A stretch of DNA of 47,869 bases, from contig CALXOZ010000017.1 of the NCBI GenBank assembly GCA_944390195.1, forward strand, positions 1 to 47,869, in the 5' to 3' direction. The position numbers and the translations under genes were made by a program. Under the pieces are notes generated by a model that saw nothing but the letters and a program-made list of their open reading frames with translations, had not been told where the DNA came from and searched no databases. This DNA comes from an uncultured Alphaproteobacteria bacterium (lineage in GTDB: Bacteria > Pseudomonadota > Alphaproteobacteria > CAAGCB01 > CAG-977). Shown here piece after piece: positions 35,476 to 44,990 of the stretch (position 1 is the first letter of the stretch; every line of letters starts with the position of its first letter).

Positions 35476-36159
35476 TTAAAAATCGAGATCTCCGTAACAA
35501 GCCGAAGGGACGATGCCCGGAATGCGGTCGGCAAGAAGAGGTCTGAAGCATGGACGCGATTTAATTCGGGCGTACCAGTTTTTTGTTTCTTCAAACATCA
35601 ACATACCATTTTGTTTTTTTTCCCACGGGATTTCGCCGATATAGTCCAAGACGGAGAATTGAGCGGCGGCGGAAAAATCGGCTATGGTCAGGACTTCTCC
35701 TGCCAGCCAGTTGCGTTGTTTCAACAGCCATTCCACATAATTCATATGAGCGGTGATATTTGCTTTGCCTGCGCGGATCGTGTCTGAATCCGGAGCGGTG
35801 CTACGCAAACGTTTGAAAATTTTTTCTCCGATCAAGTAGGCGGTGACTTCTTTGTAGAATTTATCGTCAAACCAATCGCACAATCTGCGAACTTCGGCTT
35901 TATCGCGGGCATAAGCCCCGAATAAAGGGCGTGATGTGATTTCATCAATGTATTCACAAATAGGACGGTGTCCACATAGGATATGACCGTCATGTTCTTC
36001 CAGTACGGGGATTTCCCCTGCAGGGTTTTTCGCCAAAAAAACCGGATTGAATTTCCAGGGTTCTTCGTCTTTCAGGGTGAAATTCAGTCCTTTTTCCGCC
36101 AACATAAGCCGCACCTTGCGGGAAAAGGGATCGGCTAAATGATGGTAAAGCGTATACAT
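35476..36159 (-). CDS. Glutathione S-transferase family protein
   Basis: A 227-residue protein with an N-terminal thioredoxin-like GST domain (MYTLYHHLADPFSRKVRLMLAEKGL, the cis-proline in GEIPVLEE at about 48-55) and a C-terminal all-helical domain containing the conserved N-capping motif LTIADFSAAAQ. Ser13 in the D-P-F-S-R segment is the likely glutathione-activating residue. It would conjugate or reduce substrates with glutathione in the cytoplasm; the substrate is unknown. It is divergent from uppP and upstream of the small lipoprotein gene. Confidence 0.85.
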   Translation of the reverse strand: MYTLYHHLADPFSRKVRLMLAEKGLNFTLKDEEPWKFNPVFLAKNPAGEIPVLEEHDGHILCGHRPICEYIDEITSRPLFGAYARDKAEVRRLCDWFDDKFYKEVTAYLIGEKIFKRLRSTAPDSDTIRAGKANITAHMNYVEWLLKQRNWLAGEVLTIADFSAAAQFSVLDYIGEIPWEKKQNGMLMFEETKNWYARIKSRPCFRPLLADRIPGIVPSACYGDLDF

Positions 36160-36268
36160 TTTTAATCTTCCTGAAAAACAATGGTATGATCTTAATCGAA
36201 ATTAGTTTATAGCTTGTAAATATTAAAAAAAAACTTTGTTGAAAAAAACAAAACTTTAGGAGTTCGTT

Positions 36269-37063
36269 ATGTTGCAAACAGTCGTTTTAGCTTTAGTTCA
36301 AAGTGCTACCGAGTTCTTGCCGGTCAGTTCATCGGCGCATTTGATATTAGTGCCTTATTTGTCCGGTTGGCAAGATCAGGGTATGGCGATGGACATAGCT
36401 TTACATATGGGGACTCTTTTCGCTGTTTTGGGATATTTCAGAAAAGATGTTTTTTCCTGTATCAAGGGAATCGGGGATATTTTTAAAAAGCGTATCGAAA
36501 CGCAACATGCGCGCTTGGTTTTAAAATTAGTTGTGGCTTGCATCCCTGTTTTTTTTATAGGCTTTTTTTTTCATACATATATCGAAGGACATTTCAGAGA
36601 CCCGCGTATCATTGCTGTAACGGCGATTGTTTTCGGAGTGTTGCTTTATTTTGCGGACAGAAAAGGGGAAACTGATAAAAACGTTGATACGATAGGACTC
36701 AAAGACGCTTTTATCATAGGGGCGGCTCAAGTGTTGGCTTTGATCCCGGGGGTCAGTCGTTCCGGTATCACAATGACAGCGGCGCGCCTGTTGGGGGTCG
36801 GTCGGGCGGAAGCGGCAAGATTTTCGATGTTGTTGTCCATCCCGACGATCGGTGCGGCGGGAGCCTTGGGCATATTGCAGTTTTTTTCAAATCCAGTTGC
36901 CGGACAATTGTCCGGAACAATGATTTTATGGGGAATGTTGATTGCGCTTGTCGGCGGCGTTTTTGCCATAGGTTTTTTAATGAAATGGTTGAAACATTCT
37001 TCATTTGCCATTTTTGCCATTTATAGAATTTTGCTGGGATTGTACCTTTTTTATGTTTTTTAA
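36269..37063 (+). CDS. uppP: Undecaprenyl-diphosphatase UppP (BacA)
   Basis: A 264-residue membrane protein with about eight hydrophobic segments. It has the two catalytic signatures: Q-S-A-T-E-F-L-P-V-S-S-S-A-H-L near the N terminus and PGVSRSGITMTAARLLG around residue 160. It dephosphorylates undecaprenyl pyrophosphate on the periplasmic side so the carrier lipid can be reused for peptidoglycan and LPS. AGGAG precedes the ATG. It lies 55 bases upstream of tRNA-Leu. Confidence 0.95.
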   Translation: MLQTVVLALVQSATEFLPVSSSAHLILVPYLSGWQDQGMAMDIALHMGTLFAVLGYFRKDVFSCIKGIGDIFKKRIETQHARLVLKLVVACIPVFFIGFFFHTYIEGHFRDPRIIAVTAIVFGVLLYFADRKGETDKNVDTIGLKDAFIIGAAQVLALIPGVSRSGITMTAARLLGVGRAEAARFSMLLSIPTIGAAGALGILQFFSNPVAGQLSGTMILWGMLIALVGGVFAIGFLMKWLKHSSFAIFAIYRILLGLYLFYVF

Positions 37064-37071
37064 TTTTTTTG

Positions 37072-37100
37072 TTGACGAAAATGAAACTTCATAATAAAAA
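37072..37100 (+). promoter_or_regulatory. Probable tRNA-Leu promoter
   Basis: TTGACG (37072-37077) and TAAAAA (37095-37100) are 17 bases apart and end 17 bases before the mature tRNA 5' end. The -35 is good, the -10 matches only four of six consensus positions. Confidence 0.4.
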
Positions 37101-37117
37101 TTACCCTAACTTGTTTT

Positions 37118-37204
37118 GCCCAAATGGCGGAATTGGTAGACGCGCTAGCTTCAGGTGCTAGTACTCGCAAGGGTGTGTAGGTTCGAGTCCTATTTTGGGC
37201 ACCA
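37118..37204 (+). tRNA. tRNA-Leu, anticodon CAG
   Basis: An 87-base class II tRNA. The acceptor stem GCCCAAA pairs with TTTGGGC, the anticodon stem CTAGC/GCTAG encloses the loop TTCAGGT (anticodon CAG), there is a long variable arm, the T arm is GTAGG-TTCGAGT-CCTAT, and the 3' ACCA is encoded. It reads CUG leucine codons. Confidence 0.97.
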
Positions 37205-37221
37205 AGACAAGTTCTGAGAGC

Positions 37222-37250
37222 AAGGGGCGTTTAAAGCCCCTTTCTTTTTT
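37222..37250 (+). terminator. Rho-independent terminator of tRNA-Leu
   Basis: AAGGGGC (37222-37228) pairs with GCCCCTT (37236-37242) and is followed by TCTTTTTT, 18 bases after the tRNA 3' end. It precedes the RNase D-like gene, which therefore needs its own promoter or readthrough. Confidence 0.8.
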
Positions 37251-37272
37251 GAACATAAAAAGGAGCAAATCA

Positions 37273-37887
37273 ATGACCCAGATTTTTTTTCATGAAGGTG
37301 ATCTTCCCGCTAGTGTGGATTTGCCGAAAATAATTGCGGTTGATACGGAAACAATGGGATTGGAATTGCATCGCGATCGTTTGTGTCTGCTTCAAATAGG
37401 CGATGGTCGTGGAAATTGCCATATCGTCCGTTTGAAAAAAGGGGAATATGACGCTCCTAATTTAAAAGCATTATTGACTGATGCCTCTGTTTTAAAGATT
37501 TTTCAGTATGCACGTTTCGATATTGCCGCGTTGTATTTGTATCTGGGCGTATTGTGCCGTCCTGTTTATTGTACGAAAATCGCGTCGAAAATAGCGCGAA
37601 CGAATGCTCCTTCACACAGTTTAAAAGCGTTATGCCAGCAATTGTTGTCGGTGGAATTGGAAAAAGAACAACAATGTTCGGATTGGGGGGCGGATCAATT
37701 AAGTCAAGAGCAACTGAAGTATGCGGCAAACGATGTTTTGTATTTGCACGATTTGAAAGCCCGCCTTGATGAATTGCTGGTTCGAGAAGACAGAATGGCT
37801 TATGCTCAGGCGTGTTTTGATTTTTTACCTTATGCGGGTATGCTGGACGTTGCCGGATTCAATTGTGAAACGTTGTTTACCCATTGA
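37273..37887 (+). CDS. Ribonuclease D-like 3'-5' exonuclease, no HRDC domain
   Basis: About 204 residues comprising only the DEDDy exonuclease domain: D24 and E26 in AVDTETMG, D83 in YARFDIAAL, Y150 and D154 in YAANDVLYLHD. Classical RNase D is about 370 residues and has one or two C-terminal HRDC domains, absent here; short RNase D-like proteins beside kdsD and lptC are known in alphaproteobacteria. It probably trims structured RNA 3' ends such as tRNA precursors. ATG 37273 has AAGGAG upstream; readings from further left would begin within the tRNA. It is the first gene of the kdsD-lpt block. Confidence 0.88.
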   Translation: MTQIFFHEGDLPASVDLPKIIAVDTETMGLELHRDRLCLLQIGDGRGNCHIVRLKKGEYDAPNLKALLTDASVLKIFQYARFDIAALYLYLGVLCRPVYCTKIASKIARTNAPSHSLKALCQQLLSVELEKEQQCSDWGADQLSQEQLKYAANDVLYLHDLKARLDELLVREDRMAYAQACFDFLPYAGMLDVAGFNCETLFTH

Positions 37888-37910
37888 TTTTTTTTTGTTA
37901 GGATAGCCAT

Positions 37911-38882
37911 ATGCTCACATCTCAAGAAATTTTAGAAAGCGCTCATCGCGTATTAGATCTGGAAAGCCAGTCCTTAAAGCTTTTATCGCAAAGTTTGGAC
38001 GATTCTTTTGTTCAAGCTGTCCGTACAATCTATGCAACGAAAGGGCGTGTGATTATTACGGGGATGGGTAAAAGCGGTCATGTCGGCAGAAAAATTTCAG
38101 CTTCATTGTCGTCTTTGGGGACGACCGCTTATTTTGTTCATCCGGGAGAAGCTAGTCATGGCGATCTTGGAATGATCGAACCGGAAGATGTCGTTGTGGC
38201 TTTGTCAAATTCCGGAGAAGCTCCTGAGTTAAGCGATATTATAGCCTTTTGCCGGCGCTTCAGTATTAAATTGATCGGCATGACAGGGCGCAGGGACAGC
38301 ACTTTGGCGCGTCAGTCCGACATTGTCTTGTGTCTGCCGCCAATTCAGGAAGCTTGTCCTTTCGGGTTGGCGCCGACAACATCGACAACTTTGATGATGG
38401 CTTTGGGAGACGCTTTGGCAATTGCATTGCTGAAATTGCATAATTTTTCCAAAGATGAATATAAACTCCGTCATCCCGGAGGCAAGTTGGGGAAAATGAT
38501 GCTGACCGTCGGAGACTTGATGCATACGGGCGATGAAATGCCTTTGATAAAACCGGATACGGTCATGTCCGAAGCTTTGATCATTATGAGCGCTAAAGGT
38601 TTCGGGTGTTTGGGAATTGTAAAACCGGACGGTGAGTTTTGCGGGGTCTTTACAGACGGCGACTTGCGCCGTAGCATGGCTCCGGATTTGCTGACCAAAA
38701 CAATCGCGGATGTTATGACCAAAACACCGACGACGACGACAGCGCAAACATTGGCAATAGATGCCTTGCGTATCATGAATACGACAGGTAAGGGGATTAC
38801 AAGTTTGTTTGTTCTTGATGATCAAAGAAGACCGATCGGGTTGTTGCATATGCATGATTGTTTGCGTGCAGGAGTGGCTTGA
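37911..38882 (+). CDS. kdsD: D-arabinose-5-phosphate isomerase KdsD/KpsF
   Basis: A 323-residue protein with an N-terminal SIS domain (VIITGMGKSGHVGRKISASLSSLGT, HPGEASHGDLGMI) and two C-terminal CBS domains (about 205-323, with VMTKTPTTT). It interconverts ribulose-5-phosphate and arabinose-5-phosphate, the first step towards Kdo for the LPS core. The gene directly precedes lptC: its stop codon shares one base with the lptC ATG. The combination of Kdo precursor synthesis and LPS transport in one operon is the usual alphaproteobacterial layout. Confidence 0.94.
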   Translation: MLTSQEILESAHRVLDLESQSLKLLSQSLDDSFVQAVRTIYATKGRVIITGMGKSGHVGRKISASLSSLGTTAYFVHPGEASHGDLGMIEPEDVVVALSNSGEAPELSDIIAFCRRFSIKLIGMTGRRDSTLARQSDIVLCLPPIQEACPFGLAPTTSTTLMMALGDALAIALLKLHNFSKDEYKLRHPGGKLGKMMLTVGDLMHTGDEMPLIKPDTVMSEALIIMSAKGFGCLGIVKPDGEFCGVFTDGDLRRSMAPDLLTKTIADVMTKTPTTTTAQTLAIDALRIMNTTGKGITSLFVLDDQRRPIGLLHMHDCLRAGVA

Positions 38883-39592
38883 TGGTCGATAAGGTCGTCG
38901 ATCTGAGTGATGTAAAATGGGGCAAGACCCGCACAAAAGGGGTCGCCGATTGGCAGCGACGTCAAAGAAAAAGGATGCGTCATCACAGTCGTTTGGTGAT
39001 TTCTTTGAAAGTTTTTTTCCCGAGTCTTGCCGCCGTCATGGTCGGATTGGTGATTTTATGGCCGCAAATGAAAGCTCAACAAGATGAAAGCATTTCATTA
39101 GTGGCTTCTGAAACGGATCAGTTGAACTTGCCGAGCGATCAATCAATGTTAAATCCGCGTTTTTTTACGGTTGACCAGAAAAATGAACCGTTCAGTTTGA
39201 CTGCGGGTGTTGCTTTTGAACTGCCCGGTGATGTTCGTCGTGTCCGTTTAGATGATATTCAAGCGGATCTTTTAATGCAAAATGACCGCTGGTTTGCTTT
39301 GGATGCGACTGTCGGGGTTTATTCGCAATCAACGGACACGATGGAATTGTTGAAACAGGTTAATCTGTATACCGAAACCGGAGAAGAAATCGAAACGACA
39401 CAGGCGTTGATCAATATGCGGAATCGAGATATTTCAGGAACGCAAGATGTTTTTCTTCGAACACCGTCCGGATATGCCCATGCTCAAGGGTTTTCCGTAA
39501 CACAAGATGGCACGGTTTTTCGATTGACAGGGAAGACGCGTGCTGTTTTTTATTCCGAAGATGAGGAAATGGAAGATGACCCGTTTAATTAA
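38882..39592 (+). CDS. lptC: LPS export protein LptC
   Basis: About 236 residues. A basic cytoplasmic N terminus (WQRRQRKRMRHHSR) precedes one transmembrane helix (about 40-58), then a periplasmic beta-jellyroll domain of the LptC/YrbK type (LNPRFFTVDQKNEPFSLTAGVA, and the repeated beta strands). It is the bitopic part of the inner-membrane LPS extractor LptB2FGC and passes LPS to LptA. The start is ATG 38882, overlapping the kdsD stop. The 3' end overlaps lptA by 17 bases. Identification rests on fold pattern and position, since LptC sequences diverge strongly. Confidence 0.88.
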   Translation: MVDKVVDLSDVKWGKTRTKGVADWQRRQRKRMRHHSRLVISLKVFFPSLAAVMVGLVILWPQMKAQQDESISLVASETDQLNLPSDQSMLNPRFFTVDQKNEPFSLTAGVAFELPGDVRRVRLDDIQADLLMQNDRWFALDATVGVYSQSTDTMELLKQVNLYTETGEEIETTQALINMRNRDISGTQDVFLRTPSGYAHAQGFSVTQDGTVFRLTGKTRAVFYSEDEEMEDDPFN

Positions 39593-40475
39593 ATCGCTTT
39601 ATTTGTTGTGTTTCTGGACGGTTTTATTTTCTACCGGCGCCTTTGGCGCACCGAAAAAGCAACAGGTCGTCTTAACGTCTCAAGGCGGTTTGGAATGGAA
39701 CAGCAATAAGAAAACGTTGACGGCGGAAGAAAAAGCGTTGGTCGTGCGCGGAGATACCGCTTTGGGAGCGGATAAAATCGTCGCATATTATAAAGATGGC
39801 AATGCTGGCAAAGACAGCGAAGTTTATTTGGTTAAAGCTTTCGGGAATGTCATCATTACGACTCCAAAACAGACGATTTATTCGGATTCGGCTGTTTACG
39901 AGATTGAAAGATCGGTAATCATTCTTAAAGGAAATCCGGTTAAACTGTTAGCCGGTCAGGAAAAGATGACGGCAAAAGTGTTGGAGCTTTGGCAAAACAA
40001 AGATATGGCTGTCGCTCGTCAAGACGTGATTGCTCAGAACAAGGCTCGCCGTCTTGAAGCCGATGAGGTGACGGCTTATTTTGTTAAAACAGGGGGAAAG
40101 ACTCAGGTCGAACGCTTTGAAGCGAAGGATAATGTACTTATTTCAAACGATAAAGAAAAAGTTCAAGGAGATTTCGGAGTTTATTATGTAGATAAGGAAA
40201 CGGCGACATTGCAAGGAAATGTCAAAATTTCACAAGGGAACAATTTTATTGTCGGAGAAGTGGCGGATATAAACATGAAAACAGGGGTCAGCCGCTTGCA
40301 AATGTTGCCAGAAAAAGGTAAAGCTAAAGGACAAGTGCGAGGTGTTTTTATTCCTGACAGCCGTAAAGAAAAAAAGGTTGTTGTTGAAAAACCGAAAGCC
40401 CCCGCTTTTATAAAGGAAGAAGAAAGTATTGACGAACGTAAAAAGAACGAAAAACTCCTCGACGCCTCAAATTAA
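39576..40475 (+). CDS. lptA: LPS transport periplasmic protein LptA
   Basis: About 299 residues. A signal peptide (hydrophobic core 6-19, cleavage after FG-A) is followed by an OstA-like domain with repeated beta-strand pairs such as [52 protein letters not shown] and [33 protein letters not shown]. It bridges the periplasm and carries LPS from LptC to LptD. I use ATG 39576 (GAGG nine bases upstream), which overlaps lptC by 17 bases; longer readings go deeper into lptC. The C-terminal tail is lysine-rich (about the last 40 residues), as in several alphaproteobacteria. Confidence 0.9.
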   Translation: MTRLIKSLYLLCFWTVLFSTGAFGAPKKQQVVLTSQGGLEWNSNKKTLTAEEKALVVRGDTALGADKIVAYYKDGNAGKDSEVYLVKAFGNVIITTPKQTIYSDSAVYEIERSVIILKGNPVKLLAGQEKMTAKVLELWQNKDMAVARQDVIAQNKARRLEADEVTAYFVKTGGKTQVERFEAKDNVLISNDKEKVQGDFGVYYVDKETATLQGNVKISQGNNFIVGEVADINMKTGVSRLQMLPEKGKAKGQVRGVFIPDSRKEKKVVVEKPKAPAFIKEEESIDERKKNEKLLDASN

Positions 40476-40521
40476 TAAGGGGAATAAAAAAGAAAAATCC
40501 CGTTCGCCGACCAGTACGGAA

Positions 40522-41241
40522 ATGGGGTTGCAGGCAAAATGCCTGTCTAAGGCTTATAAAAAACGTCCCGTCCTGAGAAATGTTTCTTTTAAAGTCGAAC
40601 GCGGCGAGGCAGTCGGTTTGCTTGGACCGAACGGGGCGGGGAAAACAACGTCTTTTTATTGTATAACCGGATTGATTACACCGGATTCGGGAACGGTGTC
40701 AATTGACGGTATTGATGTTACTTCTTTACCGATGTATCGCAGAGCGCGTTTGGGTATAGGATATTTACCTCAGGAAGCCTCGATTTTCAGAAGTTTGAAC
40801 GTTGAAAACAATATTCGGGCGATCTTGGAGGTCGTGGAACCGAAATGGGATAAACGCGAAGAAATGCTGGAAGAGTTGTTAAACGAGTTTTCAATTACTC
40901 ATTTGCGACGGGCTCCCGCATTGGCTTTGTCAGGCGGTGAAAGGCGGCGTGTTGAAATCGCGAGAGCTTTGGCATCGTCCCCCTCTTTTATTTTGTTGGA
41001 CGAGCCGCTGGCCGGAATCGACCCCATTTCCGTTGGGGAAATCAGAGATTTGGTTTCTCATTTGAAACATCGCGGAATCGGTGTTTTAATTACAGATCAC
41101 AATGTGCGTGAAACATTGGATATCATAGATCGTGCTTATATCTTGCATGACGGAGTCGTTTTGATGGAAGGGGATCCGCAAGATGTCGTGCACCATGAAG
41201 ATGTACGACGTGTTTATTTGGGTGAAAAATTCGCTTTATAA
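40522..41241 (+). CDS. lptB: LPS export ABC transporter ATPase LptB
   Basis: About 239 residues, the usual LptB length, with Walker [10 protein letters not shown]-loop YLPQEAS, signature [15 protein letters not shown], Walker [14 protein letters not shown] and the switch HNVRETL. It drives LPS extraction with LptF, LptG and LptC. ATG 40522 gives a standard-length protein but has only a weak ribosome site. A TTG at 40429 is in frame, has AAGGAAGAAG upstream, overlaps lptA by 47 bases and would add a basic 31-residue extension, a feature also found in some alphaproteobacterial LptB proteins. lptF and lptG are not in the window. Confidence 0.92.
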   Translation: MGLQAKCLSKAYKKRPVLRNVSFKVERGEAVGLLGPNGAGKTTSFYCITGLITPDSGTVSIDGIDVTSLPMYRRARLGIGYLPQEASIFRSLNVENNIRAILEVVEPKWDKREEMLEELLNEFSITHLRRAPALALSGGERRRVEIARALASSPSFILLDEPLAGIDPISVGEIRDLVSHLKHRGIGVLITDHNVRETLDIIDRAYILHDGVVLMEGDPQDVVHHEDVRRVYLGEKFAL

Positions 41242-41262
41242 TAAAGAAAGCGGAGGGAAAAT

Positions 41263-42768
41263 ATGTCTGTAGTACCCCGTTTGGACTTGCGCCGGTCGCA
41301 GGTATTGACAGTTACACCCCGTTTACGACAAGCTATCAAACTGTTGCAAATGTCGTCTTTGGAGTTGGATGCGGCAGTTGATGAGGAACTTTTATCCAAT
41401 CCTTTTTTAGAACGTGAAGAAGTCTTGGAAACGCAAGATACCATGAAAACGGAAGTTTCTCCTGAATCTGAAAGACGGGAGGAAACACCCGTTTTGATCG
41501 ATTCATCGGGGCGGGAAGAATTTCCTTTGGAAGCGGAAAATGATCAGGAAGAAGACAGCTTTTACGAACAGCTGCGGCAAGATGACGCACTTGCGGCCAA
41601 GCTTGACAGTGATTTTTTGGATCCATGGCGCGGTTGCGGGGCGAAAGGGGAAAAAAATCCGGATTTCCGTTATGTTGATTCTTGTCCGGCTCCTCCTCCG
41701 ACACTTTATGACGACTTGCGCTTTCAGATCAATGCCGTTTTCAGCGAAGGTGAAAAACGTCAAACGGCTTATGCGTTATTAGATGATCTTGATGAAAACG
41801 GCTATTTGCAAATAACAGATGAAAATCGATATTCTTCAGAGGAGGTACAACGGATATTACCTGTTTTGCAGAGCTTTCACCCGACTGGTGTTTTTGCAAG
41901 GAATCTCGAAGAATGCCTGTCTTTGCAATTAAAAGAAATAAATCGTTATGATCCTGCTATGGTCATCATGTTGCGGCATTTGGACTTGATCGAAAAGCGG
42001 GAATATAAAAAGCTTTCAAAACTGTGTGGCGTTACCGAAGATGAGCTTTCAGCAATGATTTCCGAAATAAAAAGGTTAAATCCCCGTCCGGCGGAAATGT
42101 ATGCACCTCAATTTTGCAATGTCCTTGTGCCGGATGTGTTATTAAGGCAAGATAAAAAATTTCATTTTGTCGTAGAATTAAATCAAGCTGTTTTGCCCCG
42201 TGTTTTGATTAATCATTCATATGTGGCGGAACTATCTCATATTGCGGGTAAAGACAAAACGGTTAAAAAGTTTATCAATGAAAAACTGTCTTCAGCAAAT
42301 TGGTTGATTAAGGCTTTAAACCAACGGGCGGAAACAATTTTAAAAGTAGCTTGTGAAATTGTTTCGCGACAAAAAGAGTTCTTTATCTATGGCGATAAGG
42401 CATTGAAACCGATGGTTTTGCGTGATATCGCCGATGCGACGGGATTGCATGAAAGCACAATCAGCCGTGTAACTGTGCGAAAATACATAGCATGCCCGCG
42501 TGGCATATATGAGTTGAAGTATTTTTTTTCCCAAGGAGTTGGAAAGTGTTTTGATGCAAATGGTATTTCCGCTCAAGTGATACGACGGCGGATCAAGGAA
42601 TTGATTGCAACAGAAAAGAAAGAAAACATCTTGTCCGATGAAGCTCTGGTTTGCCTTTTAAAGCAGGAAGGGATCGTTGTCGCAAGAAGAACGGTCGCAA
42701 AATATCGCGAATCAATGGGCTTGCCGACTTCGGCTCAAAGGAAAAGGGATAAAAATCTAAAACGATGA
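41263..42768 (+). CDS. rpoN: RNA polymerase sigma-54 factor RpoN
   Basis: A 501-residue sigma-54. The glutamine- and leucine-rich activator-binding region I is at the start (TPRLRQAIKLLQMSSLELDA), followed by the acidic region II (about 60-120), the core-binding domain, the HTH (ATGLHESTISRVTVRKYI) and the RpoN box ARRTVAKYRE at 474-483. It directs transcription with ATP-dependent enhancer-binding activators, classically for nitrogen metabolism. It lies 21 bases after lptB and upstream of hpf and ptsN, the usual order. Confidence 0.97.
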   Translation: MSVVPRLDLRRSQVLTVTPRLRQAIKLLQMSSLELDAAVDEELLSNPFLEREEVLETQDTMKTEVSPESERREETPVLIDSSGREEFPLEAENDQEEDSFYEQLRQDDALAAKLDSDFLDPWRGCGAKGEKNPDFRYVDSCPAPPPTLYDDLRFQINAVFSEGEKRQTAYALLDDLDENGYLQITDENRYSSEEVQRILPVLQSFHPTGVFARNLEECLSLQLKEINRYDPAMVIMLRHLDLIEKREYKKLSKLCGVTEDELSAMISEIKRLNPRPAEMYAPQFCNVLVPDVLLRQDKKFHFVVELNQAVLPRVLINHSYVAELSHIAGKDKTVKKFINEKLSSANWLIKALNQRAETILKVACEIVSRQKEFFIYGDKALKPMVLRDIADATGLHESTISRVTVRKYIACPRGIYELKYFFSQGVGKCFDANGISAQVIRRRIKELIATEKKENILSDEALVCLLKQEGIVVARRTVAKYRESMGLPTSAQRKRDKNLKR

Positions 42769-42794
42769 ATTTTATGTTTTTATTTAACATTTTC

Positions 42795-42823
42795 TTGACT
42801 TACGGCGCGTAGGGTCGTACTTT
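42795..42823 (+). promoter_or_regulatory. Possible hpf promoter
   Basis: TTGACT (42795-42800) is followed after 17 bases by TACTTT (42818-42823), 62 bases upstream of the hpf start. The -35 box is close to consensus and the -10 poor, so this is tentative. It would uncouple hpf-ptsN from rpoN. Confidence 0.35.
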
Positions 42824-42884
42824 TTCGCTTTAGGCGGTAAACTATCGCTATATGATTTAACTTTTAACAAACGAGAACGGCACT

Positions 42885-43445
42885 ATGAAAATTGCGATTA
42901 CAGGTAAACAAATCGATATCGGTACCAGTCTTCGTTCCTATGTAGAGGAACGTCTGGAAAATACTGTTAAAAAGTATTTTGAAACACCTTTGAATGCTTC
43001 CGTTGCTTTTTCTAAAGAAGGTAATTTGATTAAAGCGGATATTTCCGCTCATCCGATGAGCAGTGTTCTGATACAGGGGTCTTCCACAAATCCGGATGCT
43101 TATGCCGCTTTTGACGCTGCGAACGATCGTATTGCAAAGCAGTTGTTGCGTTATAAAAAACGTCTGACAAATCATAAAGCAACTTCGGAAACAGTGAATT
43201 TCGCCGTTATTGAACCTGAAAAGGAAATGGATGAAGATTCTTTGCCTCAAGACGAATCGGCTCCGGTTGTCGTCGCCGAAATGCAATCCGAGTTGCCTTT
43301 GTGCACAGTTAGCGGGGCTGTTATGCGTATGGATCTGGCAGATGTTCCTGCGTTGATGTTCAGAAATATTGCCCATGGCGGATTGAACATGGTTTATAGA
43401 CGCGCTGATGGAAATATCGGTTGGGTTGATCCTCAAGCAAATTAA
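42885..43445 (+). CDS. hpf: Ribosome hibernation-promoting factor, long form
   Basis: A 186-residue protein with the N-terminal ribosome-binding S30AE domain (MKIAITGKQIDIGTSLRSYVEERLENTVKKYF) and a C-terminal dimerisation domain (about 135-186, ALMFRNIAHGGLNMVYRRADGNIGWVDP). The two-domain architecture is that of long HPF, which joins 70S ribosomes into 100S dimers in stationary phase, rather than short HPF or YfiA. It lies between rpoN and ptsN as in many proteobacteria. Confidence 0.93.
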   Translation: MKIAITGKQIDIGTSLRSYVEERLENTVKKYFETPLNASVAFSKEGNLIKADISAHPMSSVLIQGSSTNPDAYAAFDAANDRIAKQLLRYKKRLTNHKATSETVNFAVIEPEKEMDEDSLPQDESAPVVVAEMQSELPLCTVSGAVMRMDLADVPALMFRNIAHGGLNMVYRRADGNIGWVDPQAN

Positions 43446-43461
43446 GCTGAAGATATTTGAT

Positions 43462-43917
43462 ATGTTGATTTCTGATTTGTTGACACTGCGATCGATTATT
43501 CCCGATCTTAAAGCAACAAGCAAAAAGCAAGCGTTACAAGAAATAGCATCTTATGCCGCCGCTCAATTGGGGTTGGAGGATCGTGCAGTTTTAGATGTTT
43601 TACTGGAACGTGAACGTTTGGGATCAACAGGAGTCGGAGCGGGTGTCGCCATTCCGCATGGAAAAATGACGAATTTGGACAGGTTGTATTTGCTGTTTGC
43701 CAGATTGTCGGTACCGGTTGCTTTTGATTCTGCAGACGGGCGTCCTGTTGATTTAATGTTTTTATTGTTAACTCCTGAAAATGCAGGAGGAGACCATTTA
43801 ACAGCTTTGGCAAAAGTATCTCGTCTGTTGCGTGATGAAAAAGTATGCTCTTTATTGCGTGGCAGTGAGAATGCGGAAGCTATTTATTCCGCTATCTTGG
43901 AAAGCGAACAAGCTTAA
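43462..43917 (+). CDS. ptsN: Nitrogen-PTS enzyme IIA (PtsN)
   Basis: A 151-residue EIIA-Ntr. The phosphorylated histidine is H66 in GVAIPHGKM, within the typical STGVGAGVAIPHG stretch, and DLMFLLLTPENAGGDHL matches the family. Its phosphorylation state regulates potassium transport, sigma factors and nitrogen or phosphate responses. The start is ATG 43462; earlier in-frame codons lie inside hpf. It is 16 bases after hpf and is followed by a strong terminator. The partners ptsP and ptsO are not in the window. Confidence 0.93.
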   Translation: MLISDLLTLRSIIPDLKATSKKQALQEIASYAAAQLGLEDRAVLDVLLERERLGSTGVGAGVAIPHGKMTNLDRLYLLFARLSVPVAFDSADGRPVDLMFLLLTPENAGGDHLTALAKVSRLLRDEKVCSLLRGSENAEAIYSAILESEQA

Positions 43918-43945
43918 TAAAATAAGCTAAGATTTGAAAATAAGA

Positions 43946-43978
43946 CGAAACCGGATCTGTTCCGGTTTCGTTTTTTTG
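43946..43978 (+). terminator. Rho-independent terminator after ptsN
   Basis: CGAAACCGGA (43946-43955) pairs perfectly with TCCGGTTTCG (43961-43970) around a five-base loop and is followed by seven T. It ends the rpoN-hpf-ptsN transcript. Confidence 0.9.
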
Positions 43979-44990
43979 TAACAGGAAAACTCTGCGCTCT
44001 TTGCAAGCTATCGCCATAGCTTAGGGGTATGCGTATCCAAAATCTCTTTTGATAGAATGAAAATCGGTGTGGTGAACTGATAGTATGACATGGAACGGCA
44101 AATATCAGATTGTTTCCATGTCTGGGAATTGCTGTAAAGTGTCTTATTGTGAATGAAAAAACGGTAAGAAACATGAAAAATGTTCAGGAAATCATATAAA
44201 TGGAAAGAAATGGCGAGATTTAAAGAGTATCATATTAGTCTGGATATATTAAGGGTGAGTGTGGCTAAGTTTATATGCTTATTGTAAAGCTAATCTATGA
44301 GCAATGAAACATATGAATGCCGATATGAAGAATGTTATGAAGCGGCGGTTGGGAAAATAAAAAGAAAATGAGTGGATTAATTGACACCAACCGGAAGAGT
44401 GCGTGTTGTCAGATCAACAGATATCAAACTTTTGGGATTCTTTTACAGATAGTAAGTAGTAAATTGATTTGCAGTGAAACAAACAAAATACTGTTCAGAT
44501 GTAACCGGATCGTTGATTGTAGAAAACTCCTGCGTTAAACAATGGGGTGCTTTTAAAATGTGTCCGTTGAATTAATGTAAGTAGTGTGTTTTTATAATTC
44601 TTTATGGCTGTTATTTTTTTCTTTTTAATGTTTTTATTAAGAATGAAAATATTTTTTATGTATAAATAAAGTATAAATCAGAAAATTATACTTATAATAT
44701 TTTTAATTTTTTATAATTTATTGTAAATAAAGTTCTCATATCATTTTTAAAGTCGAATATTATTTAAACGAAAGGCGTGCGGTTTGGAAATTGTATGAAT
44801 GATGAACGATTCTTTTTATTAAAGAAAAAAGTGTTGATTTAATAATAATGAGCTTGTTTTTTTATGGAGCGAATCGACATAAAAGTGAGTTTAAAAATTG
44901 TCATGGACAAAAAACGATTCTATTTGATTTTTAAACAGCCTTTTGGGAATCAGAATCGATAAAGAAAATTATTGGGTTCTTTTCAACCGA
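43979..44990. other. Gene-free A+T-rich stretch
   Basis: About 1 kb with no believable protein gene on either strand. It becomes extremely A+T-rich from about 44580 to 44860. A terminator-like hairpin closes it at 44991, so an untranslated transcript could lie here; I cannot define its start. Confidence 0.45.

Noticed and set aside
38229-38936. 235-residue open frame on the minus strand
   Set aside because: It lies opposite kdsD and has the Gln/His/Arg-rich composition typical of a non-coding frame.
42864-43523. 219-residue open frame on the minus strand
   Set aside because: It is the mirror of hpf and part of ptsN, both clearly identified on the plus strand, and its translation shows no protein-like pattern.
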